Position numbers and translations under genes: made by a program. From Pseudomonas sp. DY-1 (GTDB lineage Bacteria > Pseudomonadota > Gammaproteobacteria > Pseudomonadales > Pseudomonadaceae), in assembly GCF_003626975.1 (NCBI RefSeq), contig NZ_CP032616.1:2976001-3040000 (forward strand): DNA of 64,000 nt. The letters are read 5' to 3'. Positions 54,301 through 64,000 of the stretch are shown here, one piece after another. Numbering within the stretch: position 1 is the first letter of the stretch; each line of letters starts with the position of its first letter. The notes beneath the pieces are model-generated. The model searched no databases, was not told the DNA's origin, and was given only the letters and a program-made list of their open reading frames with translations.

Positions 54301-54814
54301 ACTCCGCGCGCTGGTTGGCGTTGGCCTCCAGAAACGCGGCGAAGCCGCCCTGGGCCAACAGCATGGACTTGGTGAAACGCTCGAAATCGAGGCCAGTGAG
54401 GCTCTCGGTCAGCTTGAGCTTGTCGTTGATCTTGTCGGTGAGGATTTCCCCATCCAGCACCCGCGCCAGCTCCACCTTGGGCGGCTGCAGGCCGCCATCG
54501 GCCTTGTCGCGTGCGCGGCGCTGACTCCAGAAGGCGCGATAGGCCACGCCCTTCACCTCGAACTCCACCTCCGCCAGGCAATCGGCGGTGTGGCGGGTCA
54601 TCAGCTCGTTGATGCTGGCCGACACCGTGCCCATGCGCGGTGTGCGGTGGTAAAGCGCGAGACAGATGGCATCCAACAGGGTCGTCTTGCCAGCGCCGGT
54701 GGGGCCGGTGATGGCGAACAGGCCGTTGCCGGCGAAGGGTTCGCCAGTGAAATCGACCTTCCACTCGCCTTTGAGCGAGTTGAGGTTCTTCAGGCGCAAG
54801 CTGAGGATCTTCAT
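51386..54814 (-). CDS. sbcC: SbcCD nuclease ATPase subunit SbcC
   Basis: The SMC-like ATPase of the SbcCD complex that cleaves DNA hairpins and ends. The 1142-residue protein has the N-terminal Walker A GPTGAGKTT, long coiled coils and the zinc-hook CPLC near residue 545. The C-terminal ABC signature LSGGESFLVSLALALALSD and Walker B SLFLDEGFGTLD follow. It is longer than E. coli SbcC (about 1050) mainly in the coiled coil. It overlaps sbcD by four bases. Confidence 0.96.
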   Translation of the reverse strand: MKILSLRLKNLNSLKGEWKVDFTGEPFAGNGLFAITGPTGAGKTTLLDAICLALYHRTPRMGTVSASINELMTRHTADCLAEVEFEVKGVAYRAFWSQRRARDKADGGLQPPKVELARVLDGEILTDKINDKLKLTESLTGLDFERFTKSMLLAQGGFAAFLEANANQRAELLEELTGTEIYGRVSQRVFERTREVKAGLDQLRARAEGVELLSDDTRAALQQEAGILADEERLLQSRQADLQRQRQWRDELDKALARQQAAGQQGQSARAALEQAQPQLSRLAASEPASQLLPLHRDWQRTQQQLNQGESELRVTRHDLQTLAERILDQLWRGAQFGEQWVQARQNALEGLQAEREALQRRLAEQPQRSRLGEHLGGWRAEFGALARRQEELSGLQRAQADLKRQTDELGVRFGLSSSTLESARAEQGQALQAEEEAQVRLDGLLGGLDDAALRTQWQQLLERGRQLERLEQLSQQRRQLAERQSRAREQLQPLQDEQKNLVEQRDGLRRRFAEFKQQIADKEKLLEQEQRIQQLEAYRAALQPGEACPLCGSLEHPAIAEYQALNLSATQQALQDCRAAQDVVRQQGETLSNRLASVEAQVTQLGEALQGAEVEQRQYVEQWRELCQALELQLPDLAALQTELQGHAARLHALQDRLAQLDQFKAALISARDLRQQRDKALHDCTSQLALLEKDQASLRQQERANVQRLEQLDHEQGAARVQLSTGLATLGYSLPAAGDAWLAEREAEWQQWQQDQAASQQLEVRLRDQQHALDAAREQARLWQGRWQAAGHNGQTPLAPVDDPQAALALVQTELDVAQQRLNQLKGSERSQDQRVQEVRHQLHVQLDAWRQGLAASPFADEAAFLAALLDEAERNALLELQQRLNRELGDAEALWADARAQAERLQAEPQSELDRERLESEWQALGERTRELSQRQGEIRAQLSGDEQRRQNQQALFADIARQETEYDLWQRFNSLVGSADGAKYRKFAQGLTLDHLVHLANLQLQRLHGRYQLARRQGGELELEVVDTWQADVVRDCKTLSGGESFLVSLALALALSDLVSHKTSIDSLFLDEGFGTLDGETLEVALDALDALNASGKMIGVISHVEALKERIPVQLKVHKGVGMGYSRLDARFAVSA

Positions 54815-56031
54815 GCCTGGCCCTCCTGCAACTCGGCCAGCACGTCGCGGTGCAGCCCTTGAAGCTGCTGCCGCAGCGTCTGGTCCAGCTCCTCGCTTTC
54901 CAGACGCTTGTCGAACACCTCTTCCGGATACAGCTCATCAAGGGTTTCCCGTGCCTCGCGCTGCAGGCCGGCCTGGGTTGCACCGCGCTCGCGGCGGATG
55001 CGCAACACCTCCACCGGCAGACCGTCGCAGAGTGCCGCCAGACGTGCCTGGAGGTCGCTGAGGTAGTCGTCCGTACTGATCTGCACTTCCACCCAGACCG
55101 GCTGCTGCGAGCTGCCATCCCGCGCCACCTCGGCGAACAGGGCCGGCAACTCCGACAGACTGCCACGCAGCGAGTAGAGGGCCTGGAAGCGCGGCACTGC
55201 CAGGGCTTCCACCTTGTGCAGTCCAATGCTGTCCAGCTCCACCAGCAACACTTCCTTCTGCTGTCGAGCCTCATCGAAAGACAACGGAATGGGGGAGCCG
55301 CAATAGCGGATGTGTTCCAGCCCCCCTACCTTCTGCGGCCTGTGGATATGTCCGAGGGCGATGTAGTCCGCCGCCGGGAAAGCGCTGGTGGGGAAGGCTT
55401 CCAGCGCACCGACGTAGATTTCCCGCACCGACTCGCTTGCGCTGGCGCCCACGGTGGTCAGGTGGCCGGTGGCGACGATGGGCAGGCCACCGCCCAGTTC
55501 GGCGCGGCGCTGCTCGGCCAGGGCAAAGAGTTTCTGATAGTGGTCCTGGATCGCCTGCTGCAAGGACAGCTGCTTGTCCGCTGCACTCTGTCCGGCCTGG
55601 CTCAGCAGCACATCGCGCGGGCGGATGAAGGGGATGGCGCAGAGAATCGCGCCCGGTTCACCGGTGCGGCGCTTGAGCACCAGCAGCTGCTCGTCCGGTT
55701 CGACGCCAACTGCCGGCACCACGCGCGTATCCAGCTGCGCAAGCAACGTGCGGCTTTCGCCAAGCATCGCCACCGAATCGTGGTTGCCGCCAAGCACCAC
55801 CAAGCTGGCACCGGTGTCCCGCAGTTCGACGATGAACTGGTTGTACTGCTCGCGGGCGTAGCTGGGCGGCGCGCCAGTATCGAACACATCGCCAGCGACC
55901 AGCACAGCGTCGACCTCGCGCTCACGTACCTGCTCGATCAACCAGCGGCAGAAAGCCTGGTGCTCGGCCTGTCGGGTCTTGCCCATGAAGTGCTGGCCCA
56001 AGTGCCAGTCAGAGGTATGGAGAATGCGCAT
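54811..56031 (-). CDS. sbcD: SbcCD nuclease subunit SbcD
   Basis: The Mn-dependent phosphoesterase of SbcCD. The 406-residue protein has the calcineurin-like motifs SDWHLGQ, GDVFD, GGNHD and ATGHLT, then GHIHR. The ATG of sbcC overlaps its stop (ATGA), so the two are coupled. Confidence 0.96.
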   Translation of the reverse strand: MRILHTSDWHLGQHFMGKTRQAEHQAFCRWLIEQVREREVDAVLVAGDVFDTGAPPSYAREQYNQFIVELRDTGASLVVLGGNHDSVAMLGESRTLLAQLDTRVVPAVGVEPDEQLLVLKRRTGEPGAILCAIPFIRPRDVLLSQAGQSAADKQLSLQQAIQDHYQKLFALAEQRRAELGGGLPIVATGHLTTVGASASESVREIYVGALEAFPTSAFPAADYIALGHIHRPQKVGGLEHIRYCGSPIPLSFDEARQQKEVLLVELDSIGLHKVEALAVPRFQALYSLRGSLSELPALFAEVARDGSSQQPVWVEVQISTDDYLSDLQARLAALCDGLPVEVLRIRRERGATQAGLQREARETLDELYPEEVFDKRLESEELDQTLRQQLQGLHRDVLAELQEGQA

Positions 56032-56142
56032 CGGGAATCACGGTGACGGAACGGAAATGCCGGCAACCCTGTCATTTCCTTCGCGACCTGGCAACCACGG
56101 AGCCGCTATCCTTCCCAGCATTCGCTGCAGACAAGGACAGAC

Positions 56143-57477
56143 ATGCAACGCATATTTCGTGACATCAAGATCATGCTCCTGGCCAACCTCTGGCTGATCC
56201 CGGTGATGGCGGCGCTTATTGGTGCGCTCTTCTACTTCGTCGCGCCACCGCCGCCCATGCACGCACGGTTGGCCACCGGCGGCCCCTCGGGCGGCTACAA
56301 CGCCTTTGGCGAAAAGCTCAAGGAGGAGCTGGCCAAGCAGGGCTTCGAGCTGAAGCTGGTGCGCAGTACCGGCTCGCTGGACAACCTGGCCAAGCTGCAA
56401 AGCGGCGAAGTGGATATCGCCCTGGTCCAGAGTGGCCAGGAACTCACCCTGAATGCGAAACAGCGCGAGAATCTGCACGGCCTCGGCGTGATGTACCAGG
56501 AGCCGCTCTGGCTGTTCAAACGCAAGGAACTGGACATCGACAGCATGGCCGACCTGCTTCAGCTACGAATCGCGATCGGCGCACCGAACAGCGGCACCCG
56601 CTCGGTCAGCGACGCGATCCTCGCCGCCAACCAGATCAGCCCCGAACGCTACCCGCCACAGTGGCAGCCCATCAGCGGCAGCCCGGCAGCCAATGCCCTG
56701 CTCGTCGGCGAGCTGGACGCCGGCTTCTTCCTCGGCCCGGCGGAAAGCGCAGTGGTGCAGCGCCTGGCGGCCAGTCCGGAGCTGGACCTGGTCAGCCTGC
56801 GCCGCAGCGCTGCCTATCGCGCCCGCCTGCCCTACCTGACCAAGTTGGAGGTGGGCGAAGGCTTGCTCAATCTCTCCAGCAACAGCCCTTCGCGGGACAT
56901 CCGAACCCTGGCTCCGGTGGCCACCCTGGTAGCGAACGACGAGTTCCACCCCTCGCTCACGCCGCTGATCCTCGAAGCAGCCCGCGAAGTCATGAAGAAC
57001 GGCACCCTGCTCGATCCGCCCGGCACCTATCCGGCTGCCAAACCGCAGACGCTCTCAAGCCTGAGCGAAGCCGACTACTACTACGAGAAGGGGTTGCCGA
57101 TCCTGCAGCGCTATCTGCCCTTCCGCATCGCCTCGCTGGCCGACCGCTACATCATCCTGCTGATCCCGCTGCTGGTGATCATGATCCCGCTGACCAAGGC
57201 GGTAGGCCCGATCTACCGCTGGCGCATCCGCGCGCGTATTTACCGCTGGTACAAGTACCTGCGCGAAATCGACCGCAAACTGGACTCCAACACGCCACCG
57301 GGTCAGCTCGCTGCACAGATCGACGAGCTGGAAACACTGGAACGGCGCCTGGCCAAGGTGGAAGTGCCGCTGTCCTATTCCAACGAGCTGTATGACCTGC
57401 ACGTGCACCTGCGCTATGTGATTGAACGGCTGCAGGCGCTGCAGAGACGACAGGCAGCCGAAGAGCAGGTCGGGTAA
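56143..57477 (+). CDS. TAXI-family TRAP solute-binding protein with membrane anchors
   Basis: A 444-residue protein with the TAXI periplasmic binding domain (about 40-320; ATGGPSGGYNAFGEKLKEELAKQG, SGEVDIALVQSG). It is flanked by an N-terminal helix (about 12-33, WLIPVMAALIGALFYFV) and a C-terminal helix (about 330-352, RYIILLIPLLVIMIPLTKAVG). A cytosolic coiled-coil tail follows (about 370-440). Most TAXI proteins are soluble and sit beside a TRAP permease; neither holds here. The ligand is unknown. Confidence 0.85.
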   Translation: MQRIFRDIKIMLLANLWLIPVMAALIGALFYFVAPPPPMHARLATGGPSGGYNAFGEKLKEELAKQGFELKLVRSTGSLDNLAKLQSGEVDIALVQSGQELTLNAKQRENLHGLGVMYQEPLWLFKRKELDIDSMADLLQLRIAIGAPNSGTRSVSDAILAANQISPERYPPQWQPISGSPAANALLVGELDAGFFLGPAESAVVQRLAASPELDLVSLRRSAAYRARLPYLTKLEVGEGLLNLSSNSPSRDIRTLAPVATLVANDEFHPSLTPLILEAAREVMKNGTLLDPPGTYPAAKPQTLSSLSEADYYYEKGLPILQRYLPFRIASLADRYIILLIPLLVIMIPLTKAVGPIYRWRIRARIYRWYKYLREIDRKLDSNTPPGQLAAQIDELETLERRLAKVEVPLSYSNELYDLHVHLRYVIERLQALQRRQAAEEQVG

Positions 57478-57539
57478 ACTGGCGCACTTTTCCTGCCGGC
57501 GCGTCCTCGCGCCGGATGTGTCCCTGAGAGCGAAGATCC

Positions 57540-58547
57540 ATGCCTATCCGCCACTGCATCGTTCACTTCATCGACAAGAAGCCCGACGGCAGCGCCGCCG
57601 TGCTGCATGCCCGGGATAGCGAACTGGGCGCGTCCCAGGCCATGGAGAACCTCCTGGCCGACCTCAACGAAAGCTACAACGCCAAGCAGGGCAAGGCCTG
57701 GGGCTTCTTCCACGAGGAATCCGGCGCCTACCCCTTCAGTGGCTGGCTGAAGGAGTACCAGGACGGCGCCCGCGACTTCACTGCCTTCAGCCGCCAGGCG
57801 GTCGAGCACCTGCAGAAGCTGATGGAGGAATCCAACCTCTCCACCGGCGGCCACGTGCTCCTCGCCCACTACCAGCAAGGCATGACCGACTACCTGGCCA
57901 TCGCCCTGCTGCACCACAGCGAAGGCGTTGCCGTGACCGATTCACTGGAAGTGGCGCCGGCCAAGCACCTGGACCTGGGCCAGTTGCACCTGGCGGCGCG
58001 CATCAACATCTCCGAGTGGCAGAACAACCAGCAGTCGAAGCAATACATCTCCTTCATCAAGGGCAAGAACGGCAAGAAGGTCTCGGATTACTTCCGCGAC
58101 TTCATCGGCTGCCAGGAAGGGGTCGACCCGCCGAGCGAAACGCGCACTCTGCTCAAGGCCTTCAGCGACTTCGTGGAAAGCGAAGACCTGGCCGAGGAAC
58201 AGGCCCGTGAGAAGACCAAGACCCTGGTCGACTACGCCACCACCCAGGCGAAGATGGGCGAGCCGATCACCCTCGACGAACTGTCCGGCCTGATCGACGA
58301 AGACCGCCCGCGTGCCTTCTACGAGCACATCCGCAACAAGGACTACGGGCTGTCTCCGGAGATTCCGCCGGACAAGCGCACTCTCAGCCAGTTCCAGCGC
58401 TTCACCGGTCGAGCCGAAGGCCTGTCGATCAGCTTCGAAGCCCACCTGCTGGGTTCGAAGATCGAATATGACGAAGGCCGCGACATGCTGATCATTCGTC
58501 AGCTGCCGACCCAGTTGAAGGATCAGCTGAAACGGCGCAAGGACTGA
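57540..58547 (+). CDS. ndpA: Nucleoid-associated protein NdpA (YejK)
   Basis: A 335-residue nucleoid-associated protein found across gammaproteobacteria. It starts [18 protein letters not shown] and contains the family segments [22 protein letters not shown] and [23 protein letters not shown]. It has no catalytic motif. It is a single-gene unit with a strong terminator. Confidence 0.93.
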   Translation: MPIRHCIVHFIDKKPDGSAAVLHARDSELGASQAMENLLADLNESYNAKQGKAWGFFHEESGAYPFSGWLKEYQDGARDFTAFSRQAVEHLQKLMEESNLSTGGHVLLAHYQQGMTDYLAIALLHHSEGVAVTDSLEVAPAKHLDLGQLHLAARINISEWQNNQQSKQYISFIKGKNGKKVSDYFRDFIGCQEGVDPPSETRTLLKAFSDFVESEDLAEEQAREKTKTLVDYATTQAKMGEPITLDELSGLIDEDRPRAFYEHIRNKDYGLSPEIPPDKRTLSQFQRFTGRAEGLSISFEAHLLGSKIEYDEGRDMLIIRQLPTQLKDQLKRRKD

Positions 58548-58552
58548 TAACG

Positions 58553-58584
58553 ACGAAGCCCGGCAAAAGCCGGGCTTCGTTTTT
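58553..58584 (+). terminator. Intrinsic terminator after ndpA
   Basis: ACGAAGCCCGGC, loop AAAA, GCCGGGCTTCGT, then TTTT. It is immediately followed by a REP-like hairpin. Confidence 0.9.
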
Positions 58585-58617
58585 CCTGTAGGGGCGAACT
58601 CATTCGCCCCTACAGGA
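58584..58617. repeat. REP-like inverted repeat with 15-base arms
   Basis: TCCTGTAGGGGCGAA, loop CTCA, TTCGCCCCTACAGGA. It overlaps the last base of the ndpA terminator and lies before the converging GST gene. Confidence 0.8.
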
Positions 58618-58634
58618 AAGCGGTTCGCCCCGAC

Positions 58635-59570
58635 TCACCGAGCCTCGATGCGGAACCCCAGGCGCGGGACGTGTACATGCACAACGCCGGCACGCTCATC
58701 CTGGCGACGCAGGATGATCTCCTCGCGGCCGGCGAACACCAGCTCGCCTTCCACCGGATCAACGCCGTAGTCGGTAGCTGCCACCAGTACCTTCTGGCCC
58801 GGCGCGAAGCCATTGGGGTCGACGAAGTCCTCGACAGGCAAGGCGGCCGGCGCGGCGTTGCGGGCGATATCCACAGCCTCGCCAGACGACAACTCACTCG
58901 GCGAGCCATGACCGAAGCCCAGCACCCGGCCCAGCCAGGCGGCCACTTCCGGATAGTCGTCCACCAGCGGCGCAGTCACCGGGGTGCCCTTGAGGAACCA
59001 CAGGCAATGCGCCAGGGAGAAATCGGCGATGGAGGGCTCGCCGAACAGGAAATCGCCTTCACTGCGCGCCAGTTGCTGCTCGGCACGTCCCATGATGGCC
59101 GGCCAATTGTGCTTGGCCTGCTCCAGCGGCAGGCGGGTGAGGCTGCCGCCACTGAACAGCCCGGCACGGTCGGCCAAGAGCGCCTTCAACATTTCCGGGG
59201 GCAGTTTGCCGAAGCGAACCGCCACCGACTCCGGCTGGAACACCAGGGCTACGGCATGCTGGAACACCACCGTATCCACCCACTGGGCGAAGCTGGCGAC
59301 GTTGAGTTCCTGACCTTCCGGGAAGAACGCCGGGGTGGCTTTCTCTGCCTCCAGACGGCGAGCGATGAGAGCAGTGTCGCAGTAGATGTCGGCCCCCACT
59401 TGCAGCACCGGGGTCTTGCGATAACCGCCGGTCAGGGCGATGAGATCGGGCTTGGGCATCACCGGCGGGATCTTCACCGAACGCCAGGACAACTGCTTGA
59501 AGCCCAGCATCAGACGGGCCTTCTCGGCGAAGGGCGAAGTCGGGTAGTGGTGCAGGATCAGCTCGTGCAT
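58635..59570 (-). CDS. Glutathione S-transferase family protein with C-terminal extension
   Basis: A 311-residue protein. Residues 1-80 form the thioredoxin-like GST-N domain (LILHHYPTSPFAEKARLMLGF, then PVLQVG and DTALIARRLE), and about 85-210 the helical GST-C domain. A segment of about 85 residues follows (about 225-311), where ordinary GSTs end near 210-230. The extension contains DPNGFAPGQKVLVAATDYGVDPVEGELVFAG and looks beta-rich. The Ser of SPF could be the catalytic residue. Substrate not predictable. Confidence 0.85.
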   Translation of the reverse strand: MHELILHHYPTSPFAEKARLMLGFKQLSWRSVKIPPVMPKPDLIALTGGYRKTPVLQVGADIYCDTALIARRLEAEKATPAFFPEGQELNVASFAQWVDTVVFQHAVALVFQPESVAVRFGKLPPEMLKALLADRAGLFSGGSLTRLPLEQAKHNWPAIMGRAEQQLARSEGDFLFGEPSIADFSLAHCLWFLKGTPVTAPLVDDYPEVAAWLGRVLGFGHGSPSELSSGEAVDIARNAAPAALPVEDFVDPNGFAPGQKVLVAATDYGVDPVEGELVFAGREEIILRRQDERAGVVHVHVPRLGFRIEAR

Positions 59571-59656
59571 GACGGTCTCCGCGTCAGGTCTTGTGAATAA
59601 CGCAGCTTACCCGGGGCAAGCGGGGTGGCCCATGCCCTGCGCCTGATAGCGCGGCA

Positions 59657-59944
59657 TCAGCCCGCTGGATTAAGGGTTACCAGGCGCTCCTTGGCAGCCT
59701 TGCGCAATTGTTTGATGGCGCGCTCTCGGCGCAGCGCTTCGCTCTTGTCGGCACATGCCTCGACGAATACCAGGGCGCGGGCCGGGCTGGAGTGGAAGAA
59801 CCTCGCCCCCTTGCCACTCTGGTGCTGGGCAAAACGCCGCTGCGGGTCGTCGCTGATGCCGCAATAGAGGGCACCGTTCTCGGCGCGCACCAGGTAGACG
59901 TACCAAGGCTTGCTGGCGGGGGTGGATTCGGTTTGCTCGGGCAT
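59657..59944 (-). CDS. GIY-YIG nuclease-family protein
   Basis: A 95-residue UPF0213/YhbQ-like protein with a single GIY-YIG domain. [10 protein letters not shown] and [16 protein letters not shown] give the two motif strands, and conserved Arg (PQRR) and Glu residues follow. The start [15 protein letters not shown] was chosen; 59980 would add 12 residues. Single-domain members may be nucleases or only have the fold. Confidence 0.88.
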   Translation of the reverse strand: MPEQTESTPASKPWYVYLVRAENGALYCGISDDPQRRFAQHQSGKGARFFHSSPARALVFVEACADKSEALRRERAIKQLRKAAKERLVTLNPAG

Positions 59945-59992
59945 TGCGGGGTCCTGACGGAAGGCCGCCGCATTAGGCATCGCCTCAACGGA

Positions 59993-60478
59993 TCAAGACA
60001 AGTCCTTCAGTGCCCCGGCGCGGTACGCCGCGAGTCCTCGCGCCGCCTGCTGGCGAATTGCGTTCTGCACCGGCGGCAGCCAGCCCAGCAGCGTCCCCTT
60101 GGCCCCCAGGGCCTGGCGAGCCCAGCGCCAGAGGTCGAAGCTGTCGTGGTGCTCGATGATCTTGCCGTCGGAAAAGAGGAAGCGTGCCTGGATGCGGTTC
60201 TCCACCATGCGCCCGGTCTGGCTGAACAGGTAGGTGGCGACCCAATTGGCGCGACCGGAAAGGTCATCGGCCTCGACGCCATCGAAGTTCAGGCTGAACT
60301 TCTGGGCGCGGCTTGCAAGCATGCGCCACATGTCAGCGGCTTCCTGGCCATTGAGATCGGTGAAGACCGGATCACTGAAGTGCACGTCCGGGCTGTAGCA
60401 GGCGGCCATGGCCTCGGCGTCGAGCTGCTGGAAGGCTTGGTAGAAACGGGTGATGAGTTCGGCGTTGGGGTGAGCCAT
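59993..60478 (-). CDS. NTF2-like/SnoaL-like domain protein
   Basis: A 161-residue soluble protein with a cone-shaped NTF2-like fold. The start is MAHPNAELITRFYQAFQQLD, and the signature is YSPDVHFSDPVFTDLNGQEA with conserved hydrophobic strands. Members bind small molecules or act as isomerases. It is divergent from the GlxA-like regulator across a 119-base gap with a dyad, so that regulator may control it. Confidence 0.85.
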   Translation of the reverse strand: MAHPNAELITRFYQAFQQLDAEAMAACYSPDVHFSDPVFTDLNGQEAADMWRMLASRAQKFSLNFDGVEADDLSGRANWVATYLFSQTGRMVENRIQARFLFSDGKIIEHHDSFDLWRWARQALGAKGTLLGWLPPVQNAIRQQAARGLAAYRAGALKDLS

Positions 60479-60597
60479 GGGCGACTTCCGACAAGGACTG
60501 TATGGCTAGCAGTATTGACCCGAATGGCGCGGACCGCGATTGGCGGCATTGCCAACTTTGTGTCAATAATCGCCAACCCAGCTACCGAGTTCGCGCC

Positions 60598-61548
60598 ATG
60601 ATCCGCGTCGCCCTGTTCGTCTGCCCGCAGACTGTCTGCTCCAGCCTGGCAACGGCCGATGACGCCTTCCGCCTGGCCAACCAGCTGGCCGGCGAGCCGC
60701 TGTTCCAGGTCCAGCGCTTCAGCCGTGATGGCCAGTCTGTGGATATCGGCATGGCGGAGGTACGGGTAGACGGCGACCTGGCGTTGGCGGAAGAGGCCGA
60801 CCTTGTATTGCTGACTGCGACCGGACCCGGGGTGGAGAAGACTCTGGCCGCCAATCAGGCTCTACTGCCCTGGCTGGCTGCCCGCCCGCATACCCAGCAA
60901 CTCGCCAGCCTTTGCAGCAGCGCCTTCCTGCTGGCCGCCTCCGGTCGACTCGACGGACGCCGCGCCACCACCCATTGGGCACTGGCACCGGCCTTTCGCA
61001 AGCGTTATCCACAGGTTCGGCTGGAAGCGGACGCCATGCTGACCGAGGACGGCAACCTGTTCTGTTCGGGCGGCGCCCAGGCGGGACTGGACCTCTGCCT
61101 GTATCTGATCGGCTGGCACGGTGGTGACTGGCTCGCGCAACGGGTAGCCGGCGCCATGGTGTTCGACATGCAGCGGGGCCACCAATCGCGCTTCGCGCCA
61201 TTGCTGCCAGCCACTGGCGGCGATGATCCACAGATCGGGCCTCTGTTGCTCTGGCTGCAACGGAACCTGGCCGAGCCGCTGGATCTGGAGGCCCTGGCGG
61301 CCCGCGGCCATTGTTCGAGCCGCACTCTGCTGCGGCGCTTCAAGGCCGCTACCGGCCTGACTCCGAATGCCTACTTGCAACGCCTGCGCATCAGCGCGGC
61401 GCAGACCGCCCTGCGCAACCCGGCGCGCTCCCTGGAACAGATAGCGGCGCAGGTGGGTTATGCCGACAGGGCGACGTTCGCAAAGTTGTTCAAGCAATTG
61501 TGTGGGGAAACACCGGGGGCGTTCAGGCGCAGGCTGCGCACACCCTAG
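60598..61548 (+). CDS. GlxA-family AraC-type transcriptional regulator
   Basis: A 316-residue protein. Residues about 1-170 form a DJ-1/PfpI-like ligand domain (with the Cys of LASLCSSAFLLAASG in the nucleophile-elbow position). About 215-315 form the AraC DNA-binding domain (HCSSRTLLRRFKAATGLTPNAYLQRLRI, and AAQVGYADRATFAKLFKQL). GlxA-type regulators often answer to amine or amino-acid derivatives. The ATG 60598 is the family start; longer readings run across the dyad. Confidence 0.9.
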   Translation: MIRVALFVCPQTVCSSLATADDAFRLANQLAGEPLFQVQRFSRDGQSVDIGMAEVRVDGDLALAEEADLVLLTATGPGVEKTLAANQALLPWLAARPHTQQLASLCSSAFLLAASGRLDGRRATTHWALAPAFRKRYPQVRLEADAMLTEDGNLFCSGGAQAGLDLCLYLIGWHGGDWLAQRVAGAMVFDMQRGHQSRFAPLLPATGGDDPQIGPLLLWLQRNLAEPLDLEALAARGHCSSRTLLRRFKAATGLTPNAYLQRLRISAAQTALRNPARSLEQIAAQVGYADRATFAKLFKQLCGETPGAFRRRLRTP

Positions 61549-61586
61549 GCGCGCACAGCACCTCATACAGAGCAAGGCCTGCTTGC

Positions 61587-61661
61587 TGTGGGAGCGGATT
61601 CATACGCGAAGGACCGCGCAGCGGTCCGTGGGCCCGAATCGCGAATGAATTCGCTCCCACA
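61587..61661. repeat. Compound REP-like element, nested inverted repeats
   Basis: Outer arms TGTGGGAGCG and CGCTCCCACA. An inner hairpin GGACCGC, gca, GCGGTCC lies at 61611-61627. The right half carries GCGAATGAATTCGC, the shared core of the family. An A-run follows at 61661-61667. It lies between the converging GlxA-like gene and dauR. Confidence 0.8.
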
Positions 61662-61675
61662 AAAAAACAAACCGC

Positions 61676-62308
61676 TCAGACCGACTCTTCCTTCAGTTCC
61701 TTGAGGTGCTTGTACACGGTGGCGCGGCCCATGTTGAGCACGTTGGCCACGTAGTTCGCGGCGCTCTTGCCCTTGAAGGCACCCTCGGCATGCAGGGCAA
61801 GCACCAGTTCGCGCTTGTGATCGCGGGTCAGCAGGTTGAGGCCGAGCTGGCGCTGGCGCAGCCAGTTGTGCAGGAAGGTATTGATACGTTCCTGCCAGTC
61901 GTCGCGGAACAGCGCATCAGGCTGGGGAATGAGTTTGCTGGAAGAGAGGAACAGGTCGAGCGCTGCCTTGGCCGCTTCGAACATGGAGATGTTCAGGTTG
62001 ATGCAGAGCACGGCAAGCGGAGCGCCCTGGGCATCGCGCAGTACGGTGCTCACGGACCGGATTTTCTGGCCGTCCCAGTTGAGTTTCTCGTAGGGACCGA
62101 TGTTCCGCTCGTCCACTTCCTCGCCAAGCATGTCTTCCAACGCCGCATCGTCGCCGACGCAACGCTTGGAAATGTTGTTGGCGATGTAGTCGATCTTCTG
62201 TGTACGCAGGTCGTGCAGCACCACCTCGGCATGGGGAAAGAACAGCGTGGCAATGGCGTCCGCGATGGCGCGATAGTTATCCAGGGCGAGGTCTGGGCGA
62301 GGGGTCAT
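61676..62308 (-). CDS. dauR: Transcriptional regulator of D-arginine utilisation (DauR-like)
   Basis: A 210-residue YheO/PAS-type regulator. Residues about 15-125 form the PAS-like domain (PHAEVVLHDLRTQKIDYIANNISKR), and about 165-205 the helix-turn-helix (KSAANYVANVLNMGRATVYKHLKEL). It follows dauB and dauA in the order known for the P. aeruginosa dauBAR operon, where DauR represses in response to D-arginine. The start MTPRPDLALDNYRA is preceded by AGGAGC. DauR name rests on that gene context. Confidence 0.85.
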   Translation of the reverse strand: MTPRPDLALDNYRAIADAIATLFFPHAEVVLHDLRTQKIDYIANNISKRCVGDDAALEDMLGEEVDERNIGPYEKLNWDGQKIRSVSTVLRDAQGAPLAVLCINLNISMFEAAKAALDLFLSSSKLIPQPDALFRDDWQERINTFLHNWLRQRQLGLNLLTRDHKRELVLALHAEGAFKGKSAANYVANVLNMGRATVYKHLKELKEESV

Positions 62309-62387
62309 GAAGCAGCTCCTGGAGCGGAAAGATCGGCGCCGGGCGCAAAGCCCGGCGCAGCGAGTGTGGCGCAAAGCGCCAACGTCG

Positions 62388-64000
<1,613 letters not shown>

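Overview
The window is a stretch of high-GC gammaproteobacterial chromosome, almost certainly Pseudomonas. The evidence is the gene content and its order: guaBA, xseA, leuA, der-bamB-yfgM-hisS-ispG-rodZ-pilF-rlmN-ndk, the isc operon, cysE-trmJ-suhB, yajC-secDF, queA-tgt, lptFG-pepA-holC-valS and a dauBAR operon. The proteins closely match P. aeruginosa orthologues as I remember them, but the species cannot be fixed by eye. There is no rRNA, CRISPR array, integrase, transposase or prophage gene.

Layout. Positions 1-2400 hold the start of tadA (cut by the window edge) and a divergent pair of Tat-signal enzymes, a multicopper oxidase and an intradiol dioxygenase-like protein. Positions 2.4-12.1 kb hold guaBA (minus strand), a Cys-motif protein of unknown function, xseA, an M23 peptidase, a YbdG-type MscS channel and leuA preceded by a leucine-rich leader ORF. 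Positions 12.1-14.5 kb hold an HxlR regulator and an omega-amidase/aminotransferase pair for 2-oxo-acid (methionine) salvage.

From 14.6 to 31.2 kb all genes read on the minus strand. They cover ribosome GTPase, outer-membrane assembly, histidyl-tRNA, isoprenoid, cell-shape, pilus, rRNA methylation and NDP kinase functions, then the complete isc operon iscR-S-U-A-hscB-hscA-fdx-iscX under a promoter with two apparent IscR sites, then cysE and trmJ. suhB diverges from trmJ. Positions 32-42 kb hold a glycine-zipper protein, yajC-secD-secF, queA-tgt, tRNA-Leu(CAA), a cold-shock gene with a long leader, an RDD protein and lptFG. Positions 42-47.5 kb hold pepA-holC-(unknown)-valS on the plus strand.

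The right end is more mixed. It has an SLC13-type permease, a TVP38-family protein, rlmF, sbcCD, an orphan membrane-anchored TAXI protein, ndpA, a GST with a C-terminal extension, a GIY-YIG protein, a divergent NTF2-like/GlxA-like pair, and dauR-dauA-dauB (the last cut by the window edge) for D-arginine catabolism.

This is ordinary core genome, and I found no convincing new multi-gene system. The points most worth a second look are the leuA leader peptide, the tandem IscR operators, a palindrome filling the guaB promoter spacer, a family of dispersed GAATTCATTCGCG-type inverted repeats, a Leu at the type-1 copper axial position of the oxidase, and replacement of an active-site His by Leu in DauA.
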